This document shows, one piece after another, positions 44,259 through 53,085 of a DNA stretch of 64,000 nucleotides. The stretch spans positions 1-64,000 of the forward strand of contig NZ_FTNT01000015.1 in the NCBI RefSeq assembly GCF_900156495.1. Reading direction: 5' to 3'. The notes beneath the pieces are model-generated. The model had not been told where the DNA came from, ran no database searches, and saw only the letters and a list, made by a program, of their open reading frames with translations. The stretch's first letter is position 1; every line of letters starts with the position of its first letter. The position numbers and the translations under genes were made by a program. This DNA comes from Williamsia sterculiae (GTDB lineage: Bacteria > Actinomycetota > Actinomycetes > Mycobacteriales > Mycobacteriaceae).

Positions 44259-47123
44259 ATGCACTCCCAGCCGACCCGACCCGACAGTCGTGAGCGGGGC
44301 GCTCCGCCGCCTGCCGCGGGCACCGCCACGCCTCGACCACGAGGTCGGGTGGGCGCACTGGAGATCGCGGAGGCCGCGGCGCTGGCCGACGTCGCCGCAG
44401 CCATCTGCGTGCTGAGCAGGGTGCTGCCCATCGCCGGTGCCGCGATCCTGGTCTCGACCATGCCGTTCGCGCTGCTCGCGCACCGTCGGCGGTTCCGGGT
44501 CAGCCTCACGGGTGCGGTCACCGGCGTGGTGGTGGCCTTCCTCTTCGGGGGTTACACGCCGGCCAACATGGTGGCCGGAGCCTCGGTGATGGGCATCGTC
44601 ACCGGTGTCGCGCTGCGCAGGCACTGGTCGCCGATCACCTTGTTCGGTGTCTCGCTGGTGGGGGTGGGAGTTCCCGCCGCGGCCGGGTTCGTCGGTGTCG
44701 CGGCGGTGTTCTCCGACTACCGCGAATTCCTCTTCGAGCAGTTCCGCAACGGCTGGGGCGGGGCGTCGCGCATCCTGCGCAACGGCGGATTCGGCGAGGT
44801 GTCGCGGACCGGTGACGACCTCCTGCGTACCGCACTGGATCGCTGGTGGATCACCATCACGGTCCTGATGCTGGTCGGCGCGGTCCTCGGCTGTCTCCTC
44901 GTGTACTACGCCGTCCGCCGACCGGTGATGTCGCTGGCCCGACGACTCGGTGACCCGTCACAGGCGGCAGCGCTCCCCGACGACGGACGGGCCGTCGACC
45001 CGGTGCCGGTGCGGTTGCGTGACGTCGCGGTCCGCTACCCGGGTGCCACTGTCCCGGCGCTGACGGCGCTCGACCTCGACGTGGGTGATCGGCCGGAACT
45101 GCTCGCGGTGGCGGGTGAGAACGGTGCGGGCAAGTCGACGTTGGCGTCGGTCATCGCGGGTTATCCACCCACCGCGGGTACCGTCGTGCGCCCCGGTGCG
45201 GTCGGTCTGGGTCGCCCGCACGGCACCGCGCTGATCGGCCAGCGACCGGAGACCGGGGTACTGGGCATGCGGCCGGGCGACGATCTGGCCTGGGGTGACG
45301 CGACCGTCGACGACGCGCGGATCGAGCAGCTGCTCGCCACGGTCGGTCTGGTCGGCCTGGCCGACGCGGAGACCGCTCGGCTGTCCGGGGGGCAGCTGCA
45401 ACGACTCGCGGTCGCCGCCGCGTTGGTTCGTGACCCGCGGCTGATCATCAGTGACGAGAGCACCGCGATGCTCGACGGCGCCGGCCGTGAGGACGTCCTT
45501 GCCCTCTACCGTCGGCTCATCGGCGACTCCACGCACCCGCGGACCGTCGTCCATGTCACCCACCACCCCGAGGAGATCGCGCACGCGGACCGGGTGGTGA
45601 CCCTGACCGCACCCACCCTGGGTTTCCGTGACGACGACGCGCCCGCCCGGATCAGCGCCCCACCGATCCCGCGGTTCACCGGTGGTCGCGTCGAGGTCGA
45701 CGACATCTCCTTCGCCCACGACGCCGGGACACCCTGGCACAGGCCGGTGTTCTCCGGCTTCTCGATGCGTATCGCGCCGGGGGAGACCGTGCTGGTCGTC
45801 GGGCCCAACGGAGCGGGCAAGTCCACGTTGGCGCGCATTCTGGCGGGAGTGGAGAGCCCGACGTCGGGCCGTGTGACCCTCGACGGTGCGCCGGTCCGCA
45901 ACTACACCCGTGGCGCGCTGCTCGGTCACCAGTACGCCCGGTTGTCGCTCGTCCGGGCGCGGGTCCGCGACGACATCGCCGACGCCTCCGGTTCGCTGCG
46001 GCCCACCGCTGCCGACGACGCCATGCGTGCGGTAGGTCTCGACCCGGTGGTGTTCGGCGAACGCCGTGTCGGGGAGTTGAGTGTGGGGCAGCAGCGTCGC
46101 GTCGCGCTGGCAGGCCTGCTCGCGGCGCGACCGCCCCTCATCGTCCTCGACGAGCCGATGTCGGGACTCGACGCCACCTCGCGGCAGGCGATGGCGACCG
46201 CGTTGGCGCGGCTCAGGGCGGCGGGTACCACCATCGTGGTGGTCACCCACGACCTGGCCGGGTTGGAGAGCATCGCCGACCGGGTGGTCGAACTGCAGCC
46301 GCTGCAGCCAGGGACCGGACCGCTTCGCCGCGACGTCAGGACGCGTTCGCAGTTGCCGAACCTCGTCGGGCGCACCCTGCCGGGCACCTCCTTCGCGCGG
46401 CGCCTGTGGGTGGGCACCAAGGTCGGCATCATCGTCGCGATGGCACTACTGATCGGTATCGAACCCACCTGGGCCAACGTCGGACTCATGGCCGGTGTGG
46501 CGGCCGCATGGACCGTGGCAGGACGGGTCCCGCGGTCTGCTCTGCCGCGGCTGCCGTGGTGGTTGTTGCTGGTGGCGGTGGCCGGCGGGGTGTTCACCGC
46601 CCTCGGGGGTGGTTCGCCCTACCTGACCGTCGCGGGGGTCCGGCTGGGCATGGGCGGGGTGTTCACCTGGCTCCTCTTGTTGTGCATCACGGTGTTGTCG
46701 TTGTACCTGTCGCTGCTGTTCTGCTGGACCACCCCGATGGTCGAGATCCCGGCCTTCCTGCAGCGTCTGGTGAACATCGGGGCGCGGGTGCGGATCCGTG
46801 CGCAGGCTCCGGCGACCGCGATCGCCGTCGCGCTGCGTCTGATCCTGTTCATGATCAGCGACTTCCGGGTGCTCCTGCAGACCGTCGCGCAGCGTCGTGG
46901 CAAGCTGGCCCAGCCGTTGGCCACACGGGTGGCGGCGTGGGCCTCGTGTCTGCCCATCGCGTGCTCGTTGGCGGTCCGCAACGCCGCCGAGCTGGCCCGG
47001 TCGATGGAGAGTCGTGGCGGGGTGGGTGCGGTGTCCCGACGCGACCGCAATCCACGGTGGACCGACGCGCTGGTCTGGATGATCGTGGTCGCGGTACTGG
47101 TGGTCGGGATCGCGATCATCTGA
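44259..47123 (+). CDS. Single-chain ECF transporter (S-like, two ATPases, T)
   Basis: The protein has 954 residues. Order: about six membrane helices (30-230), an ABC ATPase (Walker A AGENGAGKSTLASVIAG near 287, signature LSGGQLQRLAVAAALV), a second ATPase (Walker A GPNGAGKSTLARILAG near 515, signature LSVGQQRRVALAGLL, switch VVTHDLAG), and a C-terminal EcfT-type membrane domain (about 700-954) ending LARSMESRGGVG, the Ala-Arg-Gly coupling motif. So a whole energy-coupling-factor importer is fused in one chain. Such transporters import vitamins or metals; the N-terminal domain gives no clear substrate. GGAG just upstream supports the ATG at 44259. Confidence 0.87.
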   Translation: MHSQPTRPDSRERGAPPPAAGTATPRPRGRVGALEIAEAAALADVAAAICVLSRVLPIAGAAILVSTMPFALLAHRRRFRVSLTGAVTGVVVAFLFGGYTPANMVAGASVMGIVTGVALRRHWSPITLFGVSLVGVGVPAAAGFVGVAAVFSDYREFLFEQFRNGWGGASRILRNGGFGEVSRTGDDLLRTALDRWWITITVLMLVGAVLGCLLVYYAVRRPVMSLARRLGDPSQAAALPDDGRAVDPVPVRLRDVAVRYPGATVPALTALDLDVGDRPELLAVAGENGAGKSTLASVIAGYPPTAGTVVRPGAVGLGRPHGTALIGQRPETGVLGMRPGDDLAWGDATVDDARIEQLLATVGLVGLADAETARLSGGQLQRLAVAAALVRDPRLIISDESTAMLDGAGREDVLALYRRLIGDSTHPRTVVHVTHHPEEIAHADRVVTLTAPTLGFRDDDAPARISAPPIPRFTGGRVEVDDISFAHDAGTPWHRPVFSGFSMRIAPGETVLVVGPNGAGKSTLARILAGVESPTSGRVTLDGAPVRNYTRGALLGHQYARLSLVRARVRDDIADASGSLRPTAADDAMRAVGLDPVVFGERRVGELSVGQQRRVALAGLLAARPPLIVLDEPMSGLDATSRQAMATALARLRAAGTTIVVVTHDLAGLESIADRVVELQPLQPGTGPLRRDVRTRSQLPNLVGRTLPGTSFARRLWVGTKVGIIVAMALLIGIEPTWANVGLMAGVAAAWTVAGRVPRSALPRLPWWLLLVAVAGGVFTALGGGSPYLTVAGVRLGMGGVFTWLLLLCITVLSLYLSLLFCWTTPMVEIPAFLQRLVNIGARVRIRAQAPATAIAVALRLILFMISDFRVLLQTVAQRRGKLAQPLATRVAAWASCLPIACSLAVRNAAELARSMESRGGVGAVSRRDRNPRWTDALVWMIVVAVLVVGIAII

Positions 47124-47202
47124 GACAGCGGCATTCCCCGCGATATCATCTCCGGGGGCGGAGGATCGTCCCGCCGCACGACCAGCGAAAGGCGGCACCG
47201 AG

Positions 47203-47370
47203 ATGGCCGACCACGACAGTGCCGATCACGAGAAAGTCGACCGCCGCGCTAATTCCGAGGACGACGACCACCCGGGTCCCGCCGACCACGGTGGCGTCGG
47301 CGGCATGGCCACCCGGGAGGTGGCGCCGGAGATCGCACACCCCGACCGCGCCGAGCACCCCGACCGGTGA
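47203..47370 (+). CDS. Small acidic His/Asp-rich protein
   Basis: The product is a 55-residue peptide, MADHDSADHEKVDRR... ending AEHPDR. It is very hydrophilic, with many His, Asp and Glu residues in a sequence that looks unstructured and could bind metal. AAAGG before the ATG and the GTGA overlap with the following yihY-type gene make it a real coding region rather than chance. Its place between an ECF-type importer and the YihY-like protein suggests one operon of three. No function is known. It is too short for common gene-length cut-offs. Confidence 0.6.
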   Translation: MADHDSADHEKVDRRANSEDDDHPGPADHGGVGGMATREVAPEIAHPDRAEHPDR

Positions 47371-48371
47371 CACTGGTCGCGCGGCTCGACACCGCGCAGC
47401 GACGGCATCCGGTACTGGGATTCCCCTTGGCCGTCGCCTACAAGTTCGTCGACGACCAGGGTGGCCTGCTCGCGGCGCTGCTGACGTACTACGCCTTCGT
47501 CTCGCTCTTCCCGGCGCTGTTGCTGCTGACCACGATCTCCGGCATCGTTCTGGCCGGCGACCCCGGACTGCAGCAGAAACTGGTCGATTCCACGCTGTCG
47601 GAGTTCCCGGTCATCGGACAACAACTCACGCGTCCGGGGCAACTGAGCGGCGGCACCGCCGGTGTGGTGATCGGAATCCTCGGCGCTCTCTACGGTGGAC
47701 TCGGGGTGGGGCAGGCCGTCCAGAACGCCTGCAACACCGCATGGGCGATACCGCGTAACAGTCGTCCGGACCCCATCCGGTCGCGGGTGAAGAGCTTCGT
47801 CCTGTTACTGATCGTCGGGACCGCGCTGCTGTCGGCGACCATCCTCGGCTCGTGGGTGTCGTCGAGCGGTGTCGTCGGCAGCGTGGGCGGCGCGTTCACG
47901 ATGCTCGGCGCGCTGGTCATCAACATCATCGGTTTCGACGCGGCCTTCCGGCTGTCCACCGCTCGCAAGCTGCGCATCATCGACACCCTGCTCGGTTCGG
48001 TGTTGGCGGCTGTCATCTGGCAACTGCTGCAGCGCTTCGGCACCGTGTACGTCGAGCGGGTCATCAAACACGCCTCCGAGATCAACAGCGTGTTCGCGGT
48101 GGTGCTCGGGTTGCTCGCCTTCCTCTACCTCGGATTCGTGGCTTTCGTGATCTGCTTGGAGATCAACGTGGTCCGTGTCGATCACCTCTATCCGCGGGCC
48201 CTGCTGACCCCGTTCACCGACAACGTCCGGCTCACCGCTGGTGACGAGCGTGTGTACACCACCCAGGCGCAGGCACAGCGCGCCAAGGGCTTCGAGGAGG
48301 TCACCGTCGAATTCGACGCACCCGCAGCCGTTGACGAGAAGCGCTCACCGACCGAAAACGCCGACGGTTGA
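47367..48371 (+). CDS. YihY/virulence factor BrkB family membrane protein
   Basis: The protein has 334 residues. Six membrane helices carry the family pattern, starting VAYKFVDDQGGLLAALLTYYAFVSLFPALLLLTTI, then GVVIGILGALYGGLGVGQAVQNACNTAWAIPRNSRP and SEINSVFAVVLGLLAFLYLGFVAFVICLEINVVR (in segments). The tail is charged and cytoplasmic. The family was once called ribonuclease BN; its members are now regarded as membrane proteins of unsettled role, possibly transporters. The start is GTG in a GTGA overlap with the 55-residue gene. It is convergent with the dicarboxylate symporter. Confidence 0.9.
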   Translation: MTLVARLDTAQRRHPVLGFPLAVAYKFVDDQGGLLAALLTYYAFVSLFPALLLLTTISGIVLAGDPGLQQKLVDSTLSEFPVIGQQLTRPGQLSGGTAGVVIGILGALYGGLGVGQAVQNACNTAWAIPRNSRPDPIRSRVKSFVLLLIVGTALLSATILGSWVSSSGVVGSVGGAFTMLGALVINIIGFDAAFRLSTARKLRIIDTLLGSVLAAVIWQLLQRFGTVYVERVIKHASEINSVFAVVLGLLAFLYLGFVAFVICLEINVVRVDHLYPRALLTPFTDNVRLTAGDERVYTTQAQAQRAKGFEEVTVEFDAPAAVDEKRSPTENADG

Positions 48372-48377
48372 CACCGG

Positions 48378-49757
48378 TCACGCCGGCGTAGGGACGTCCG
48401 CGGGGGCAACGGTCTCGTCGTCGTCGGTGAACGGAACACCCTGGCGCGGCGCGTTGTACAGCGACAAATCCAGGATGCGTTCGCGTCGGGCCACGATCGT
48501 CGGCACCAACGCCTGACCCGTCACATTGACGGCGGTACGGCCCATGTCGATGATCGGCTCGACGGCCAGCAACAGTCCCACCCCGGACAGAGGCAATCCG
48601 AGGGTGGACAGGGTCAATGTCAGCATGACGGTCGCACCGGTGGTCCCCGCCGTCGCGGCCGAGCCGATCACCGAAACTACGATAATCAACAGGTAATCGG
48701 TGAAACCCAGTGGAATCCCGTAGAACTGCGAGACGAAGATGGCCGCCACGGCCGGGTACACGGCCGCGCAGCCGTCCATCTTGGTGGTCGCGCCGAGTGG
48801 CACGGCAAACGAGGCGTATTCGCGCGGGACGCCGAGGTTGCGTTCGGTCACCCTCTCGGTCAGCGGCAGCGCCCCGATCGATGAACGCGACACAAAGCCC
48901 AACTGGGTGGCGGGCCAGACACCCGAATAGAACTGCCGTACACCGAGACCGTGGACGCGGACAATCGTCGGGTAGATGACGAGGAACACCACCGCCAGAC
49001 CGATGTACACCGATCCGGTGAACACCCCCAGGGCGCCGATGGCGGTCCAGCCGTAGGCGGCGACGGCATGGGCGATCAGTGCGGAGGTACCGATGGGTGC
49101 GATACGGATGATCCACCAGAGGACCTTCTGCACGATGGCCAGCAGTGATGCGTTGAAACGTAGGAACGGCTCCGCTTTCGCGCCGACCTTGAGCGCGGCG
49201 ATGCCGATGGCCGCCGAGATGACGAGCAGCTGCAACACGTTGAACGTCAGGCTGGTCTCGGCGGAACCGCCGTCGATGTCGGTGTTGGCGTGCAGGGCGA
49301 AGAAGTTGTCCGGGACCAACCCGGTGATGAATGCCCACCAGTCACCCTGATGACTCGGATCCTTCGCGGCGCCGGCCGCGACTGTGGTGTGGCGCCCGGG
49401 CTGGGCGATCAAGCCGACCACGATCCCGATGATCACCGCGATCAGGGCGGTGATGGCAAACCACAGCAGGGTCTGCAGGGCGAGGCGGGCCGCGTTGGCG
49501 ACCTGACGCAGGTTCGCGATCGAACTCACGATCGCAGTGAACACCAGCGGGATCACCGCCACGGTGAGAAGTTTGACGTAACTCGATCCGATGGTGTCGG
49601 TGGTCGCCACCAGCCAGTTGGGGTCACCACCCCGTCCATCGGGTAATGCTCGCGCGATCAACCCGACGATAACTCCGACCACCAATCCGGCGGCGATCTG
49701 TAGCCCGAAGGAACCAGCTCGGCTTCGGACCCGCGCCATCTCACCCGTATTGGTCAC
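48378..49757 (-). CDS. Cation:dicarboxylate symporter family transporter
   Basis: The protein has 459 residues and belongs to the DctA/GltP family of the cytoplasmic membrane. The family's re-entrant loops are visible: SRSSIGALPLTERVTE (serine-rich hairpin), ATTKMDGCAAVYPAVAAIFVSQFYGI (cation/substrate motif) and TAGTTGATVMLTLTLSTLGLPLSGVGLLLAVEPIIDMGRTAVNVTGQAL (in segments). It probably imports a C4-dicarboxylate or acidic amino acid with sodium or protons. AGGGTGA eight bases before the GTG supports this start; ATG at 49739 is an alternative. TAGGGT there could also be a -10. Monocistronic. Confidence 0.92.
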   Translation of the reverse strand: MTNTGEMARVRSRAGSFGLQIAAGLVVGVIVGLIARALPDGRGGDPNWLVATTDTIGSSYVKLLTVAVIPLVFTAIVSSIANLRQVANAARLALQTLLWFAITALIAVIIGIVVGLIAQPGRHTTVAAGAAKDPSHQGDWWAFITGLVPDNFFALHANTDIDGGSAETSLTFNVLQLLVISAAIGIAALKVGAKAEPFLRFNASLLAIVQKVLWWIIRIAPIGTSALIAHAVAAYGWTAIGALGVFTGSVYIGLAVVFLVIYPTIVRVHGLGVRQFYSGVWPATQLGFVSRSSIGALPLTERVTERNLGVPREYASFAVPLGATTKMDGCAAVYPAVAAIFVSQFYGIPLGFTDYLLIIVVSVIGSAATAGTTGATVMLTLTLSTLGLPLSGVGLLLAVEPIIDMGRTAVNVTGQALVPTIVARRERILDLSLYNAPRQGVPFTDDDETVAPADVPTPA

Positions 49758-49831
49758 AATTGTTCACCCTAGACTCGAGGACGTGTGAGAGAAGCTTGCG
49801 CCCAACCAGATTCGATCTACGGCCGACACCG

Positions 49832-50503
49832 TCATCGACGCAGGGTACGGCGGGCCAGGGCATTGCCGATGAATTGACCCACCTGCACGATGACCACGAG
49901 CATCGCGATCACCACCACGGTGAGCTTCCAATTGAACTGCTGGTACCCGTACTGCTGGGCGAAGTCGCCGAGCCCACCGCCACCGACGTAACCCGCCATC
50001 GCCGACATGTCCACAACGGCGACGAAGATGAAGGTGTACCCGAGTATCAGCGGTGCCAACCCCTCTGGGATGACGACGGTGATCAGAGTCCGCAATCGCC
50101 CCGCCCCCATCGCGCGCGCAGCCTCGACGACGCCGGGATCGACCGCCACCAAGTTCTGTTCCACCACACGGCCGATCACGAAGAGCGCCATGACCGTCAT
50201 CGGGAAAATTGCTGCCTGGGTGCCGATGCGGGTGCCCACCACCTCGCGGGTCGCGGGAGCCATCGCCGTGATGAAGATGATGAACGGGATGGGCCGCACG
50301 ATGTTCACCAACACGTTCAGCACCGTGTAGATGACGGGGTTGGCCAACAGGTTGGCCGGGCGGGTGGCATACAGAAGTGCACCAAGTGCCAATCCGAGGA
50401 ACCCGCCGATGACCAGGGTCACGCCGACCATCTGGAAGGTCTGCAGCACGGCGTCCCACAACAGCGGTCGTAGTTCGGGCGTGATGATGTCGCCGATGGA
50501 CAC
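49832..50503 (-). CDS. metI: Methionine ABC transporter permease
   Basis: This 223-residue MetI-type permease has five membrane helices: LQTFQMVGVTLVIGGFLGLALGALLYAT, VIYTVLNVLVNIVRPIPFIIFITAMAPATREVVG (in segments), then the EAA coupling loop VEAARAMGAGRLRTLITVVIPEGLAPLILGYT. It forms the membrane channel of the MetNIQ importer for methionine and its D- and sulfoxide forms. Three bases separate it from metN, so the genes are co-transcribed in the order metQ, metN, metI. Met uptake fits the divergent metE nearby. Confidence 0.94.
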   Translation of the reverse strand: MSIGDIITPELRPLLWDAVLQTFQMVGVTLVIGGFLGLALGALLYATRPANLLANPVIYTVLNVLVNIVRPIPFIIFITAMAPATREVVGTRIGTQAAIFPMTVMALFVIGRVVEQNLVAVDPGVVEAARAMGAGRLRTLITVVIPEGLAPLILGYTFIFVAVVDMSAMAGYVGGGGLGDFAQQYGYQQFNWKLTVVVIAMLVVIVQVGQFIGNALARRTLRR

Positions 50504-50506
50504 GGG

Positions 50507-51610
50507 TCACACACCTGCCTCGTCGTGCTCGATCACCTCGGTGATGGTCCGGAGTCCCGACACCGCCTCAGCGATCCGATCGTCATCGCCCCTCATCGCG
50601 AAGGTGATGGCTCCGAACGGTCGCCGCGCGAGCTCGACGATGCCGCCGTAAACGATGGCCACGTCGACCCCGGCGCGGGTGAAGTGTTCGAGGGCGTCGT
50701 CGCCACCCGTCACAGCCTGGCCGGCCGGATTCTCGCCGTTACCGGTATCCCTGATCGCCACGGTGACGAACTTCCCGGGGTGACGCGTACGCAACCGGGC
50801 CAGGGTCTCGTCTGACGGGATGTCGCCGACCGCTCCGCGGACCAGTCTTCGCGTGATCGGCGATGTCGGGCGCGCGAACACGTCGTACACGTCACCGTGT
50901 TCGATGAGGCGTCCGTGATCGAGAACGGCGACATGGTCGCAGATGTCGCGGATGACATCCATCTCGTGGGTGATCACCACGATCGTCGTTCCCAACTCGC
51001 GGTTGACTCGTCGCAACAAGGTCAGGATTTCCGAGGTGGTGTCCGGATCCAACGCACTGGTGGCCTCGTCGGCGAGCAGGATCTTCGGTGATGTCGCCAG
51101 GGCTCGAGCGATACCGACACGTTGCTTCTGTCCTCCGGACAGGCGACGAGGATAATGCTTCGCCTTGTCGCCGATCCCGACGAAGTCCAGTAGTTCCTTC
51201 ACCCGCGCAGCCCGTTGTCGCTTCGGCACGCCTGCAACGCGCAGAGGGAACTCGACGTTGCCGGCAACGGTGCGTGACGAGAAGAGGCTGAACTGTTGGA
51301 ACACCATCCCGATGTCACCCCGGATCCGACGCAGCTGTCGCTCGCCGACGTTGCTGATGTCGGTGCCATCGACGATGACATGACCGTCGTCGGGTCGTTC
51401 CAGTCCATTGATCAACCGAACCAGGGTGCTCTTACCTGCTCCGGAGTAGCCGATGATCCCGGTGATCCTGCCCGCTGCGATCTCGAGATCCACGCCATCG
51501 ACCGCAGCGGTGGGTGCGAACGGCCCGGCTCGTAACCTGCGCCGTCCGCCGAACCGCCTGGTGGCGTTGCGGAACGAGATCGCGGCGGCGGAGCTGCCGC
51601 GATCAGCCAC
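50507..51610 (-). CDS. metN: Methionine ABC transporter ATP-binding protein
   Basis: The protein has 367 residues. The ATPase domain has GYSGAGKSTLVRLINGLERP (Walker A), QQFSLF (Q-loop), RLSGGQKQRVGIARALATSPKILLADEATSALDP (signature and Walker B, in segments) and VVITHEMDVI (switch). A C-terminal NIL domain of about 90 residues (HPGKFVTVAIRDTG to TEVIEHDEAGV) senses methionine in the cytoplasm and shuts the transporter off, as shown for E. coli MetN. It overlaps metQ by 8 bases, with metI directly after. The N-terminus is about 30 residues longer than usual. Confidence 0.95.
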   Translation of the reverse strand: MADRGSSAAAISFRNATRRFGGRRRLRAGPFAPTAAVDGVDLEIAAGRITGIIGYSGAGKSTLVRLINGLERPDDGHVIVDGTDISNVGERQLRRIRGDIGMVFQQFSLFSSRTVAGNVEFPLRVAGVPKRQRAARVKELLDFVGIGDKAKHYPRRLSGGQKQRVGIARALATSPKILLADEATSALDPDTTSEILTLLRRVNRELGTTIVVITHEMDVIRDICDHVAVLDHGRLIEHGDVYDVFARPTSPITRRLVRGAVGDIPSDETLARLRTRHPGKFVTVAIRDTGNGENPAGQAVTGGDDALEHFTRAGVDVAIVYGGIVELARRPFGAITFAMRGDDDRIAEAVSGLRTITEVIEHDEAGV

Positions 51611-52484
51611 CGTGCGCGGCGACCTGCTTCTGCAGATCGGTGGTCAGCTGCTGGAGCTCCGCGGGATCATTGTTCTTCAGGATCCCGTTGCTGCCCAATG
51701 ACTTTTTCACGGCGGTTTCGACCTCAGGATCGTGGTAGATCGACACGAGTTTGCGGTAGGTGGAGTTGTCCTTGTCCGCTGCTCGGGCGACGAACACGTT
51801 GATGTAAGGCTTCGCTGCGTCACTGTTGGGATCGTCTTTGGCGATGATCTTGTCGTCGCCGAGTTTGGCGGCGGTCGCGTAGTTGTTGTTGACGATGGCG
51901 CCGTCAGCCGAGTCGAGACTCTGTGCGGTCTGAGCGGCGTCGACCGCTGTCACCGACACCTTGGAAGCCCCCTTGTCGATGTCGGCGATCGTCGCGAAGG
52001 CATTGCCGCCGCCACGGAGGGTGATGAGCCCGGCCTGCCTCAACACGAGCAACCCACGTGCCTGGTTGGTGGGGTCATTGGGTATGACCACCTTGCCCCC
52101 GCGGGGGATCTGGTCGACGGCCGAATGCTTGGTCGAGTACAGAGGTAGGGGGTACACCGCGGTGGCGCCGATCGGGACCAACGACTGCTTGTTCTTTTGG
52201 TTGTAGGTGGCGAGATAGAGCAGATGCTGGAACTCGTTGAGCTGTAGTTCGCCCTCGGCGAGTGCAGGGTTGGGCTGGTTGTAATCGGTGAAATTGACCA
52301 GGTCGACTGTGATGCCCGCGCTGGCGGCCTTCTTGGTGAAGACCTGCCAGTACGATTCGCTGGCATCGGCCACACCGATCTTGACGGTCTTCGAGTCTGC
52401 GCCGGAGTCGCTGCCGCACGCGGCGACACTGCTCACCACGGCCAGCGCCGCCATCGCACCGACAGCCAACCTCTTCCAACCCAT
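51603..52484 (-). CDS. metQ: Methionine-binding lipoprotein
   Basis: The protein has 293 residues. The signal peptide MGWKRLAVGAMAALAVVSSVAACGS carries a good lipobox (VAAC), so the mature protein is anchored outside the cell membrane. The NlpA/MetQ domain is seen in VKIGVADASESYWQVFTKKAASAGITVDLVNFTDYNQPNPALAEGELQLNEFQHLLYL (in segments) and VSVTAVDAAQTAQSL. It captures methionine for MetNI. The ATG at 52484 begins the signal; the frame is open to 52652 but that part is not protein-like. It is divergent from the cobalamin riboswitch of metE. Confidence 0.94.
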   Translation of the reverse strand: MGWKRLAVGAMAALAVVSSVAACGSDSGADSKTVKIGVADASESYWQVFTKKAASAGITVDLVNFTDYNQPNPALAEGELQLNEFQHLLYLATYNQKNKQSLVPIGATAVYPLPLYSTKHSAVDQIPRGGKVVIPNDPTNQARGLLVLRQAGLITLRGGGNAFATIADIDKGASKVSVTAVDAAQTAQSLDSADGAIVNNNYATAAKLGDDKIIAKDDPNSDAAKPYINVFVARAADKDNSTYRKLVSIYHDPEVETAVKKSLGSNGILKNNDPAELQQLTTDLQKQVAAHGG

Positions 52485-52696
52485 TGCGACACCCCTTCGC
52501 CCGCCCGGGATCACCGGACTTCTGATTGCCGACGATGTACGGCAGAACGGAAGACTAGACGGCAGAATCGGCGTGACGGTGCCGCTGTCCGGTTCAGACG
52601 CGTGAGCACCCGCTCGACGTGCGGGTATGGCGAGGGAAAGACTTGTGATCACCTTGGGCGCAAGCCCACCGGGTCCACACCGGGCAGCCCCCGCGC

Positions 52697-52702
52697 TATG
52701 CT
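52697..52702 (+). promoter_or_regulatory. Probable -10 box of metE riboswitch transcript
   Basis: TATGCT matches the actinobacterial -10 pattern and sits about 10 bases before the first base that can belong to the riboswitch fold. No strong -35 is visible in the usual window. The assignment depends on the riboswitch downstream. Confidence 0.45.
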
Positions 52703-52710
52703 GGCAGCGC

Positions 52711-52945
52711 AGTCGGTCCGTCCGCCATGGTGGTGAGGAGCCCCGAACACCGTGACGGACGCCGAAGCACCTCGGGTCACCCCGAGGTGCGAGAGGGAAC
52801 CCGGTGGGAATCCGGGACTGTCCCGCAGCGGTGAGTGGGAACGACCGCCGTCACATGCACTGGGCAACACGCCTGGGAAGCGACGGCCAGTAGGTCTGAT
52901 GCAGGTCATCGGGGTGCCCGCGAGTCCGAAGACCTGCCGTCTGTG
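52711..52945 (+). promoter_or_regulatory. Cobalamin (adenosylcobalamin) riboswitch upstream of metE
   Basis: The conserved blocks of the B12 riboswitch are in order. GGTGGTGAGGAGC comes near the start. GAGAGGGAACCCGGTGGGAATCCGGGACTG, in segments, follows at 52791-52820, and then CCCGCAGCGGTGAG, the B12 box proper. GAGTCCGAAGACCTGCC closes the fold near 52922-52938. The ends of the feature are estimated. In mycobacteria the same element shuts off metE when B12 is available, because MetH then makes methionine. The expression platform would lie in the 140 bases before the metE start. Confidence 0.92.
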
Positions 52946-53085
52946 TCGTGCACGCCGTGCTCGTCGATCCACCGCCTCGGGGAATGGGCGTGTAGATCTT
53001 CTCGCCCGCGCGGTCAACCGTCGGGCCGACGAGATGTACCCGTTTGCCGGTGGTGGATCACCTGCGAACCCGTGGAGAAACACTC

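Noticed and set aside
44958-46250. 430-codon minus-strand open frame
   Set aside because: It is antisense to the ECF transporter fusion, with no family features and an Arg/Gly/His-biased composition typical of shadows.
49794-49804. 11-base string CTTGCGCCCAA, also found in reverse at 52654-52664 upstream of metE
   Set aside because: It is short and GC-rich with no second symmetric arm at the first site; chance is a fair explanation.
52485-52710. Search for a SAM riboswitch on the metQ side
   Set aside because: I could not recognise the conserved blocks of SAM-I, SAM-II or SAM-IV in either direction by eye.
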